From NCBI GenBank assembly GCA_963575745.1, contig CAUYUJ010005613.1:1-50000 (forward strand): a DNA stretch of 50,000 nt, in the 5' to 3' direction. How positions within the stretch are numbered: position 1 is the first letter of the stretch; each line of letters begins with the position of its first letter. Shown here piece by piece: positions 32,290-40,989 of this stretch. The notes beneath the pieces were generated by a model that saw only the letters and a program-made list of their open reading frames with translations, did no database searches and was not told the origin of the DNA. This stretch comes from Prorocentrum cordatum (Eukaryota; Sar; Dinophyceae; Prorocentrales; Prorocentraceae). Made by a program: the position numbers and the translations under genes.

Positions 32290-34924
32290 GTCGTCTGAAA
32301 TGTCTCCCGACGCGCGGTCGGCAGACCTGTGCCGCGCAGCTATCACTGCACCTTGCGCTTCTGCCCCCCTCTGCAGCGGCGGCACATGCAGCTTGAGCTG
32401 GTCGCTTGTGAGGCTACGCAAACCGCGCGTCGTCGTTGTCGTCGTCGTCGTCGCGCCTGGCTTCACCTCCTTGGTGTTCACCATGCACGGCACGTTCAGC
32501 TTGTGTGTGCCAGTGTTGTCCGTCAAGACCACCTCGACGGCGCTCTGCTTAATGTTGCCGTCGTCGGAGGAACTGGGGACCTGCCAGCACGGCGCCGCCC
32601 GCGGAGGCGCGCCTTCTCGCCCGCAGCGAAGTGCGGCAAGATGGCAACGTTGGATGCCGATGGCGGCATGCCATCGCGCTGCAGCGCGACGGATCCCAGG
32701 TCGACCGCCGACGTCGGCTTGTCAGCCCAGGTCGCGCCAGCGGCCTTCGTGACGAACCTGGTGCTGGACGCCACCAGCGTGAGCCCGCCTTTTTTTGCAC
32801 TTGGTGTCGCCTTCGGGGCGCGAGCTGCAGCTCGACGCCCAGGGTGAACCGTCAACCTAACACAACTAATCACACATACAACGCTGTTTAGGCACAACGC
32901 GCCTGTGAGATGCACCGCGGTCGGGAGCTCCAAGATCACGATGGCCGCGATCACCTCGCAGTGCTTGTCACGCGCGACTCGCGCCGCGCGCGCGCATATG
33001 CCGATGGCGACGTCGGCGCCCCAGCCGCTGAGGTCCACGCCGCGCGGCTGCATGGCGACCTGGCGCATAAAACCCCCCAGCAACGTCATGGTTTTCTTCT
33101 CCAGCTCGGCGTCGATGTCGACCGTCTTTGGCTCCATGACGCGGGCGCCCGCGCGCTGCCTAGTAGCAGCGCGCGCGTCGGTAAGGTGCACGGTCGTCTC
33201 GGTCACATCCGTGACCTCCCATGCCTCATTTCCGCCGCTCGCTTTAAAAATGACGAACACCCCTTTCACGACGCCCATCGCTTCTATCTTGTACTTGGAG
33301 CTCTTCACCTGCCCCGCAGTCAGTGGGCCCGCGCCGCGGGCTGCCGACGGCGCCGACGACGCAAGCGTCGGCGCGCCTGCCCCCTCCCCACCCCCCAAGC
33401 TAACGCCGAGCGCCTCGGCCACCTGGGGCGCCTTCATCTGGAGCCTCCCGCCCAGCGCCAGGACGAACTCCTGCAGCATGGCTTCAGCCAATGATACCGC
33501 ACGTCGTCGGGGAGGGGCGGGGTGGGCTGGGGGAGATAAAGGGGGGCGGCTGCAGCCGACATGCCCGCGTAAAGTCCCGGGCGATCTGGTCGAGGCTCGC
33601 GTAGCCCTCACCCGTGCACTCGATGTTCCTGCGCTTCGCCAGGAGCTTCGCGACCTTGCAGTCAGGCGACCCGATCGCCATTACCAAGCCCCGATCCTGT
33701 GGCGAGCATTACTAACGCATGGTTGCATGCGGGGAGGTCGGTTGCAGCCGACCACCCCTGAGGCATGACGCGGGCATGCATGTGCTATGCAAGTTCGGCT
33801 GAATCCGTCCATCAGGCCGTCGGCAGTGTCGATCAGATCGCGCGCCCTGCTCATGAGCTTCTCGCCCGCGAGCAGCTCTGAGCGGGTCTTCTGGTTACCG
33901 AGCGAGGTCACATGGGTCTCGAGCAGGAGGCTGCACCTGGCAAGCACGCGCATGAGAGACACCATCATCACACATTGAGGGGTGGGGGTGGAGGGGGCGT
34001 GCACCTGCCGTCTTTCGCAACGTGAGACGTCAGGTTCGCCTTGAGCAGCGCGTTGCACACGTACGGGGTGGGATCCCTAGGGAATTTCTTAGCCAACGCG
34101 TTGACTGCCGAGATGAAGTCAGACCCCATGGTCTTGGCGGTGCCAACAGTCACCTAAACATCGCCGCTGCAGCGGCGAATGGCGAGGGAGCGGGGGAGGG
34201 GCGCGCGTCGGAACTGGCTACAGCCAGGTTTGTCAGCGCCGCAGCCTTGGCGTAGGCGCCCAGGTCCTTGAGGAGCTCGCCGTTGCCACCGCTCCCCTGC
34301 ACGTGCGCGAGTAGGTGGTGCAGCCATGCAGCGCACTGCGGCTGCTCCGCAGCAGCCGTCGCCATGATCGCCTCCTTGGGCGGCGTCGCGCCCGCGGCGT
34401 TGGCGATGTCGAATGCCTTCCTTCTGCGTGCACATCATCACCATTACCTCCGTCTTCTCCTCCTTCACGTCCAAGTTCGAGGCTTTCTGAATCCACTGCA
34501 GCGCGATGCTGCGATTGTCGACATCGTCGTCGTCGCCGCCGCCGTCGTCGTCGTCGTCGCGCGCGCGCGTTCGACGGGGGGTCGGCGGCGCAGCTGCAGC
34601 TGGGCGGACGAAATCAACGAAGCTTGGCATGTGCACCTCCACTTGGTAGGACACGACGGCCCACGTCAGTCCTTGCTCGATCGCCTCGATGAAGGCGGGC
34701 TGTTCGTGGAACAGCTCCTTGTGCAGCCGACTTCACACGTCGGCTAACTCACCCTCCTGGGTCTTGCACCCCGCGCCGACGGCGCGGAGGAACGCGTTGG
34801 CGTGGCCCCCACCAATCGCGAGGTACCTAACCCGATCAGAGGGCAGGCTAGGGATGCGCTGCCCCGACCGCTGCACGAGCTCCTCGTTGAGTGCCAACGC
34901 GTGCTTCAGCGAGGCGGAGCCCAC
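32290..34924 (-). CDS. Multi-exon hypothetical protein
   Basis: Minus-strand pieces in order: 34924-34750 (LKHALALNEELVQRSGQR, VRYLAIGGGHANAFLRAVG), 34725-34435 (LHKELFHEQPAFIEAIEQG, IALQWIQKASNLDVKEEK), 34424-34205 (FDIANAAGATPPKEAIMAT), 34153-34015 (DFISAVNALAKKFPRDP), 33950-33800 (SRARDLIDTADGLMDGF), 33690-33585 (VMAIGSPDCKVAKLLAKRR), 33480-32890 (LQEFVLALGGRLQMKAPQ, SGWGADVAIGICARAAR), 32815-32600 (TRFVTKAAGATWADKPTS) and 32570-32375 (VEVVLTDNTGTHKLNVP). Introns hold CTGCAG palindromes (32821-32834, 33547-33558, 34161-34178, 34591-34602). The frame breaks at about 34415-34425 by a repeated AAGG. The first piece stops at the TC microsatellite beside element 1 and has no ATG. Exon limits are approximate and I recognise no family. 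Confidence 0.5.
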
Positions 34925-34930
34925 TGGCGG

Positions 34931-34936
<6 letters not shown>

Positions 34937-34986
<50 letters not shown>

Positions 34987-35002
34987 CCTCTCTCTCTCTC
35001 TC
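34937..35002. repeat. (TC)n microsatellite
   Basis: About 65 bp of nearly pure TC dinucleotides, ending directly at the left end of element 1. Confidence 0.95.
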
Positions 35003-35097
35003 TATGTCTGTATACAGGTCCCCTGTATGCGCATACCCGTCTTCCCCCCTTTGGCCAGGACGCGCCGCCCCAACACGTCCGTAGCCTGTTTGGGCTC
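35003..35097 (+). repeat. Split direct repeat A1
   Basis: Begins TATGTCTGTATACAGG and ends TGTTTGGGCTC. It matches 42850-42945 with four substitutions and one single-base gap over about 96 positions. It forms the left end of element 1 and includes most of a spliced-leader-like stretch at its right edge. Confidence 0.9.
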
Positions 35098-35100
35098 AAG
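35078..35100 (+). promoter_or_regulatory. Spliced-leader-like sequence (relict SL)
   Basis: The stretch begins TCCGTAGCC and ends GGCTCAAG, with TGTTTG between. The conserved dinoflagellate spliced leader shares CCGTAGCC at its start, a T-run then GG, and CTCAAG at its end. By eye 19 of 22 aligned positions agree, with one gap. The copy in A2 (42928-42945) has the same start but loses CAAG. It could be a leader captured when a trans-spliced RNA was reverse transcribed. Confidence 0.55.
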
Positions 35101-35251
35101 GATCCAAGCATTTCTTCGGGGTCACGGCCGCGAGCTGTCTCGGTGGCCGCGTGGCCTGCTGCGAGGGCCGCCATCCGCCCTCCTCGCGCCCCTGGCGGCA
35201 GCGCAGGGAGGCGAGGGTCGCTGGCCTGGCTCCTGGCAGGCGCGGGGCTGG

Positions 35252-36790
35252 ATGGCCCAGGCGGCTGTCGAGGACCTCGACGGTGGAGACGAGGACCTCT
35301 GGGAGGCGCCGGAGGCCGTCGTGCCCGCGCCCGTGGAGGACGGGCCCGTGCCGATCGTCCCGCTGGCGGTAGCCCAGGGCAAATGCTACTGCAGCACGGG
35401 CTACACAGCGGGCGGCCTCGAGCAGTGCCGGTTCGCGTGGCGGGCGCTGCGTGTCACCAGCGCGGAGCCGCCGCAGCGCTTCGTGAAGGCCGAGTTCCTC
35501 TTCAGCGACGACGGCTACTGGGACTGGTGGGCCAGCCACCCTGGGCAGCCGAGCGCGGTGACGGAGCGCCCGCTCATCCACGTGTGCTCGGAGAACCCGT
35601 GCTCCGTCGTGGAGGGGCCGGGGGCGTGCACCGAGCTGATCCACGTGGCGGACGGGGCAGAGCTCGGCCTCACGGACCTGCGGGCGCTGTTCGTCGAGTG
35701 ACAGGAGGTGAACCCAGAGGCGGCTTGGCCAGCAGCAAGCCTCGGGCCGCTGGTCGCCGCCGCCGCCCCCGCGAGGCCCGCTGCGGTGGCCAAAGCGGCG
35801 GGGCGCCCACCAGCCGCAGCAGGTCCTCTCAGGGCCCCGCCTGGCGCTGCCCCCTTCGACTTCCTGAGCGTAGGAGGCTCGTCGCGCGGCCCCGGCTCGG
35901 AGCTGGCCGCAGACGAGGAGGCAGCTGCCGCGGGCGGCCTGGGAGGCAAGCTCGCAGGGGCTCGTGTGCGCTTCGAGCAGGGGAAGCGGGCTGCTGGAGA
36001 CGTCAACCTGGACGGCTCCCCCCTCGGCGCAGAGGCGGCTGGCGAGGGGCCTGTGAAGAGGCGGTCGCTCGGGGACCTGCTGGTCGAGCGCGCCGCGAAG
36101 CTCAAGAGGGCCGCCTCGGACGCGGCCCCCCGAGGGTCGGGGGGCCCTGCGCCCGAGCGGGCGCCGCCAGGAGCTGGCCTGAGCGGCGGCATGCGGGAGC
36201 TGGCGCAGGCGCTCGTGATGGCCATCCGCGAGGGCAAGGAGGCTCTCCCTGGCGACATCGGCGGGGACGGCCTCGGCTCCTCGGACCCCGCGGCGGTGCC
36301 GCGCGACCTGGCCACGAAGAGGGCCTTCTGTCGTCGGATGGCCGCCGCCTCCCCGGGCCGCCTCACGGAGCTGAGCCTGCAGCAGATGGCGGACTTCCTG
36401 GGCTCGCAGGAGGGGGAGGCGGCCGTCGACGCGACGGGCCCGATCGCCCTTCGGTACCTCCTCACGATCTACCTGCCGCAGCATCCGGTGAAGGAGATCG
36501 GCGTGCAGACGTACCGCGAGCCCCGCACCCTCGCGGAGGCGGTGGACCTGCTGATGCAGGGGAAGGCGGCCCACGCCTGCGACCTGATCGTCCAGCGCCT
36601 GAAGGCGCTGCAGGTGGCAACGACGGACGGCTCGTGGGCGGCGGCGAAGTGGTTGGAGCTGATCCCGCCGCGCGACGAGCCCACGGCCATCCGCAGCGAG
36701 GAGGAGGAGCTCATCCGCAGCATCCAGCTCGGCGAGATGAAGCTGGACGAGCTCTCCGCGCGGCTGGCCTCCGCCAAGACGCCGGGATAG
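35252..36790 (+). CDS. Element 1 ORF1, gag-like protein with an internal stop
   Basis: ATG at 35252 starts MAQAAVEDLDGG, matching in position the MADGEG start of element 2. Residues about 45-149 resemble the element 2 N-terminal domain (VKAEFLFSDDGYWDWW, TELIHVADGAELGLTDL), which may be BAH-like. TGA at 35699-35701 (codon 150) interrupts the frame, which continues in phase as QEVNPEAAWPA, aligning with element 2 RRRNPAARWPA. The C-terminal half is a conserved helical region (AVDLLMQGKAAHACDLIVQR, AAAKWLELIPP, EEEELIRSIQLGEMKLDEL) and ends in TAG at 36788-36790. It probably forms the particle or RNA-binding protein. No zinc knuckle is seen. A separate start downstream of TGA is possible, with GTG only. 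Confidence 0.7.
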
Positions 36791-37141
36791 GGCGGGGGCC
36801 CGACGGGGGCGCGCCCGCCGCTGGCGCCTCCGTCTGTTGGCCAGGCAGGGGGGGCACCCCCTGCGACAGCGCAGGCAAAGGGACCTGGGGGGCAGGCCCC
36901 CCGCCAGCCGCGGGCTCGGCCGCCCCGCAGGAAGGCTTCCGCGGCGGCTCCGCCAGCCCCCCTGGCGGCGGCCGCAGGCGGGCCTCCCCCGCGGGCCGAG
37001 GGGTCGGCGGCCCCACCGCCGTGGAAGATGTCCTTCGCGGAGATGCGGAAGAAGTTCCCGAAGCAGCCGGGGGAGACGAACACCCAGCACCGCCTGCGAG
37101 CCTTCAAAGCTCGTGCGGCGGCGCGCCCCCGTCGGACCTGA
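36791..37141 (+). CDS. Element 1 ORF1b, in frame after UAG
   Basis: Directly follows the ORF1 stop in the same frame with no new ATG before 37028. It starts with a Pro/Ala/Gly/Arg-rich linker and ends with MSFAEMRKKFPKQPGETN and HRLRAFKARAAAR, then TGA at 37139-37141. Element 2 has the same arrangement and a related ending (TFKELKLQNPKKDGETQ, KYRQRLALLMRG). The conserved motif F-x-E-x(5,6)-PK-x(2)-GET with Arg downstream suggests selection. Expression may be by stop-codon readthrough of ORF1. Function unknown; the basic charge fits nucleic-acid binding. Confidence 0.55.
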   Translation, partial: GGGPTGARPPLAPPSVGQAGGAPPATAQAKGPGGQAPRQPRARPPRRKASAAAPPAPLAAAAGGPPPRAEGSAAPPPWKMSFAEMRKKFPKQPGETNTQHRLRAFKARAAARPRRT

Positions 37142-40100
37142 GCGGCGGCAGCCTGCCGCCTGCCCCGCGCTATGGTGGGGCCTCCTCAGGGAGGGTGGCC
37201 GATGCCTCCATCAAAGGCGCGAGCCCTGCGAGGGGTGCTGGTGGGGGAGTCCGCGGCGTGGGCCAAACTCGGTTTACCGAGGGCGGAGATCGTGCCACCC
37301 TATGCGGGGGGGGTGAGGGCGTCGCGGAGCCCCCGCTGGCCACCGCGCTGCAGTGCTGGTCCGACGAGCTCTCCTTCGGCTTCGGCAAGAGCATCGTCGC
37401 GGTCGACCTGGCGGCGCGGCTGGTGGCAGCAGTGCGACGCCACCCAGGCAGCCTTGGCAACTTCGCTCGGTCGTTCAGCATGCGTGCGGACACATTTTGT
37501 GGGAGCGGAGGGTCGTCGAACAGGAGGGTTCGGGACGCCCTGCCGCTTCCCCTTCCGTCGACCGAGGAGGTGGACCGCTGGCTGGCCCACAGTGCCTTGC
37601 CCAAGGCACGCAGGTGCCGCCGCCGCGCCGTGGCGCGGGAGGTCAGCGAGCAGGCGTGGCTGTACCTCAGCGTGGTGGCGCTCAACTACGCGTTCTGCGG
37701 CCGCGCGCAGGAAGGCTGGCGCCACAGGCCGACCCTGTCGAAGGCGCAGACGCAGGTCTACGTGCACTTGAAGAGCCGAGCGGCGGCCCTGGCGGAGGAC
37801 CCGCTGGCCATGGTCGTGGTTCCTGCGATCGACGAGCTGGCGGGCGGCTGCGGGTCAGCGTACGAGGGCGAGTCGGGCGTGAAGGCCCTCCCCTGCCGGC
37901 TCTGCGAGCTGGCCCCTGGCCTGCCCGCGCGGGAGTGCGCTGCCACGCTCGACGCGATCGACTTCGTGGACGACGAGGTCGGCGCCTGGCTGCGCCGCCC
38001 CGAGCTGGCGCTCCTCGACCAGTCCGACTGGCCCGACCCGCTGCCGCGGGCCCGCGTGAACGTGGAGACGGAGGCGGACTGGGAGGAGCTGGCGCTGCAC
38101 CTCGTGTCGCTCGGCATCTTCACCACGCTCGCGGAGAGCGAGCTGGTCCGCGCGAGGGGCGAGCCCGTGCTGAACGGCCTGTTCGCGGTGGAGAAGAAGG
38201 GCACTCCAGCGCCTGGCGCCACGCGGGTCACCAGGCTCATCCTCAACATGGTGCCAGGCAACTCGCTCCTGAAGGCCCACGTGGGCGAGGCGGCGCTGCT
38301 TGCGGCCTCGACGTCGTGGACGTCGGTCGTGATCCCCGAGGGGAAGCTGCTGCTGTGGTCGGGCGACGACCAGAAGGGGGCCTTCTTCGTGTGGCGGGTC
38401 CCGCCCGCGTGGCACCCCTACATGGCCGTGGGGCGGCCGCTCGCGGGCAAGCTGTTTGGCCGCTCGGAGCCCGTCGTCTACGTGACCTCGGCTGTCATCG
38501 CCATGGGCTGGTCGCTCGCGGTGCCCGTCTTCCAGCACATCCACCGACGGCTGTGCCGCCTGGCGCCGCCCCTCGGGGCGGGGCTTCCCCCAGACGGGGA
38601 GTGGCGCAAGGATTGCGCGCGGCCCCTGGTCGAGGCGGGCAGCGGCCAGGACGCTGGCTGGTGGCAGGTCTACGTCGACGACTTCGATGCGCCGGAGATC
38701 GTCGAGGAGGTTCTGGCCCGCGAGGTCGTGGGGACCCCGAGCGACCTCCAGCTGCGGGTCCGCGCCAGCTACGAGAGGGCGAGCGTCTCCTTCTCGGCCG
38801 AGAAGGCGCACTGCAGGCAGCTGAGGGTCGAGCGCATGGGCGCGGACGTCGACGGCGTCAGCGGGCGCCTCGCGGTCCCCGCCTCCAAGGCGCTGGCCAC
38901 TGCGGGCCTCTGCTTGGCCGCGGTGCAGCGGCGCCTGGTCCCGTGGCGCGTTGCCATGGCGGTCCTCGGCAAGCTCGTGAGGGCCTTCGAGTTCAGGCGG
39001 CCGCTCTTCGGGGTCCTGAACTCCGTCTGGACGCTGGCTGCGTCCTCAGCGCAGGGGGCTTTCCTGGACGCGGAGATGGTGGAGGAGCTCCTGATGGGCG
39101 TGATGGTCCTGCCGCTGGCCGCCTCCTCGCTGCGGGCGCGCATCGACGGCATGGCCACGTCCTCGGACGCGTCGGAGATGGGCGGCGGCGTGTGCACGTC
39201 AGCCGGCCTGCGCGAGGATGTCGCCGCCGCCTTGCAGGTGCCGAGGACGGTCCCCGACCAGCTGGGGATAGGGGCCAGGCTCCTCAACATGCCCGAGGAC
39301 CCCGCCCGACCGTGGGCGGCAGCCAACCCACGCGTCCCCGCCAGGGCAGTCCGCAGGGTGTTGTCGGTGCTGCTCATCGGCTTGTTCGACGGCATCGGAG
39401 GCCTCGCCGTCGCCTTCTCGAGGCTGCCCGTCCGCATCGCGGCCTACGTCGCGGCCGAGACGGACGCCAAGGCGAGGCGCGTTGTCAGGCTCCGCTGGCC
39501 AGGTGTCATCGACTGGGGCGACGTCACCTGCGTGGGCAGCGAGACGGTGCGGGACCTGTTCGAGGCGTTCGGCGGCCTCGTCGACCTGGTGGTGGTCGCT
39601 GCGGGCAGCCCCCGCCAGGACCTGTCACGCCTCAACGTCGGCGGGCGCGGCCTCAGCGGCAGGAAGTCCTCGCTGTTCCACGAGGTGCCGCGTGTCCTGG
39701 CTCTCCTCGCCGCCGTCTTCAGGGACAGGCTCGTTTGGTTCGTGGAGAACGTGGCCAGCATGTCCGACGTCAACGTGGAGCTGATCTCGGAGGCGCTGCA
39801 GGTGAGGCCGACGCTGGTGTGCTCGTCGGTGTTCGTGCCGTGCCGCAGGCCGCGCCTGTTCTGGACGAGCTGGGGCGTCACCGCATCGGCGCCTCTTCGG
39901 CTGGCCGACCGCGGGGTCTACGACGAGCTGGTGGGCCCTGGCGTCCCGCTCATGGACCTCGCGTGGGAGGACGAGGGCTGCTCTTGGCCAGGGAGGCCGA
40001 GGTGCTTCCCCACGCTCGTCTGCTGCAGGCCCCAGCCCTCCTTTCTCTCAGCCCCGCGTGGCTTCGCGGCTGCATCGGAGGCGGCCCGTCAAAGGTGGGC

Positions 40101-40989
40101 TGCGGACGGGCACAGGTATCATGTGGCCTTGTACGAGGACAAAAACATGATCTGCACCTCCTCGTTCCCTTTCCTGCGCCTCCCCACCAGCGAGGAGAGG
40201 GAGCGGCTCCTTGGCTTCGATGTGGGGTACACCTCCTTAGCCACCAAGGGCTCGAACCCTCAGGACGCCTCCGACGCCGGGGCCTTCCTCCTCGGCAACA
40301 GCTTCAGTATTCACGTCGTGGCATGGTTGTGCCAGCAGCTCCTGCACCGCCGCGGCGCGCTGAACAGGGAGCTGTCGATAGAAGAGGTGCCCCCCGTCCG
40401 CGAGTGCTGGGCGACGTGGGACCAGGCGGGGGCCTTCGTCACGGAGCCAGGGGAGCCGGACACCGCGGAGGCGAGGCAGCTGGTCCTGCACTACCTCAGC
40501 CGCGCGGAGAAGGGCGGGTCGGACGTCAGGCTGGACTACGGCGTCCCCTACCGCCCGCGGGGTTGGCCGAGGACGAGCCTGGACCCGTTCGTGTGGAAGT
40601 GGCGCGTGGTGGTCAGCATGGCGTGGCCCGGCCGGAGCTCCACCCACATAAACGTGAGAGAGTTGCAGGCGGCCACGTCGGCGATCAGGTGGCGCGCCCG
40701 CAAGGTCGCGCAGCACGGGAGCAGGTTCTTGCACCTCGTCGACAGCCAGGTGGTCGCGGCCATCGTGACGAAGGGCCGCAGCAGCAGCAGGAAGCTCCAG
40801 CCCATCCTGAAGCGCTGGATGGCCGTCGTCGTGGCGGCCGACATGTACCCACTGATCGGCTACGTGGTCTCGGAGGACAGCCCTGCGGACGAGCCGTCGA
40901 GGAGGCTGCTGTGGCGTGGCTCGAAGCCCAGGAGGCGAGGGCGACCCGTGCCGCGCGCGCGGCCGCTCACCGCAGGCCCGCGCCCGTGA
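37141..40989 (+). CDS. Element 1 pol: reverse transcriptase, RNase H split by DNA methyltransferase
   Basis: Conserved text begins near 37318 (LQCWSDELSFGF). The RT region is about 38090-38960: RLILNMVPGN, motif A GDDQKGAFFVW (from 38361) and YVDDF at 38671-38685. RNase H motif 1 is SSDASEMGGG near 39160-39189. The cytosine-5 methyltransferase follows: LFDGIGG (39382-39402), AAETDAKARRVV, motif IV region GSPRQDLS with Arg (39613-39615) where Cys is expected, ENVAS, RRPRLFW and FLLGNSFSIHVV (from about 40286). RNase H then resumes with THINVRELQAA, HLVDSQVVAA (Asp 40741) and SEDSPADEPSRR. The stop is TGA at 40987-40989. There is no in-frame ATG before 37479, so -1 frameshifting from ORF1b is likely. 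The methyltransferase is probably inactive, while RT and RNase H residues look intact. Confidence 0.85.
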   Translation, partial: SGGSLPPAPRYGGASSGRVADASIKGASPARGAGGGVRGVGQTRFTEGGDRATLCGGGEGVAEPPLATALQCWSDELSFGFGKSIVAVDLAARLVAAVRRHPGSLGNFARSFSMRADTFCGSGGSSNRRVRDALPLPLPSTEEVDRWLAHSALPKARRCRRRAVAREVSEQAWLYLSVVALNYAFCGRAQEGWRHRPTLSKAQTQVYVHLKSRAAALAEDPLAMVVVPAIDELAGGCGSAYEGESGVKALPCRLCELAPGLPARECAATLDAIDFVDDEVGAWLRRPELALLDQSDWPDPLPRARVNVETEADWEELALHLVSLGIFTTLAESELVRARGEPVLNGLFAVEKKGTPAPGATRVTRLILNMVPGNSLLKAHVGEAALLAASTSWTSVVIPEGKLLLWSGDDQKGAFFVWRVPPAWHPYMAVGRPLAGKLFGRSEPVVYVTSAVIAMGWSLAVPVFQHIHRRLCRLAPPLGAGLPPDGEWRKDCARPLVEAGSGQDAGWWQVYVDDFDAPEIVEEVLAREVVGTPSDLQLRVRASYERASVSFSAEKAHCRQLRVERMGADVDGVSGRLAVPASKALATAGLCLAAVQRRLVPWRVAMAVLGKLVRAFEFRRPLFGVLNSVWTLAASSAQGAFLDAEMVEELLMGVMVLPLAASSLRARIDGMATSSDASEMGGGVCTSAGLREDVAAALQVPRTVPDQLGIGARLLNMPEDPARPWAAANPRVPARAVRRVLSVLLIGLFDGIGGLAVAFSRLPVRIAAYVAAETDAKARRVVRLRWPGVIDWGDVTCVGSETVRDLFEAFGGLVDLVVVAAGSPRQDLSRLNVGGRGLSGRKSSLFHEVPRVLALLAAVFRDRLVWFVENVASMSDVNVELISEALQVRPTLVCSSVFVPCRRPRLFWTSWGVTASAPLRLADRGVYDELVGPGVPLMDLAWEDEGCSWPGRPRCFPTLVCCRPQPSFLSAPRGFAAASEAARQRWAADGHRYHVALYEDKNMICTSSFPFLRLPTSEERERLLGFDVGYTSLATKGSNPQDASDAGAFLLGNSFSIHVVAWLCQQLLHRRGALNRELSIEEVPPVRECWATWDQAGAFVTEPGEPDTAEARQLVLHYLSRAEKGGSDVRLDYGVPYRPRGWPRTSLDPFVWKWRVVVSMAWPGRSSTHINVRELQAATSAIRWRARKVAQHGSRFLHLVDSQVVAAIVTKGRSSSRKLQPILKRWMAVVVAADMYPLIGYVVSEDSPADEPSRRLLWRGSKPRRRGRPVPRARPLTAGPRP

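Noticed and set aside
35096-37090. 664-codon minus-strand frame opposite ORF1
   Set aside because: Antisense shadow created by high GC at codon position three; conservation with element 2 exists only for the plus-strand proteins.
34891-37318. Upstream part of the 2032-codon frame that later encodes element 1 pol
   Set aside because: Before about 37141 the frame is the shadow of ORF1 and ORF1b; its text is Arg/Gly/Pro-rich and has no counterpart in element 2.
37353-40900. First two thirds of the 1725-codon plus-strand frame
   Set aside because: Only its last part (from about 41000) encodes the recombinase; the rest overlaps pol in another frame and reads as Arg/Gly/Ala shadow text.
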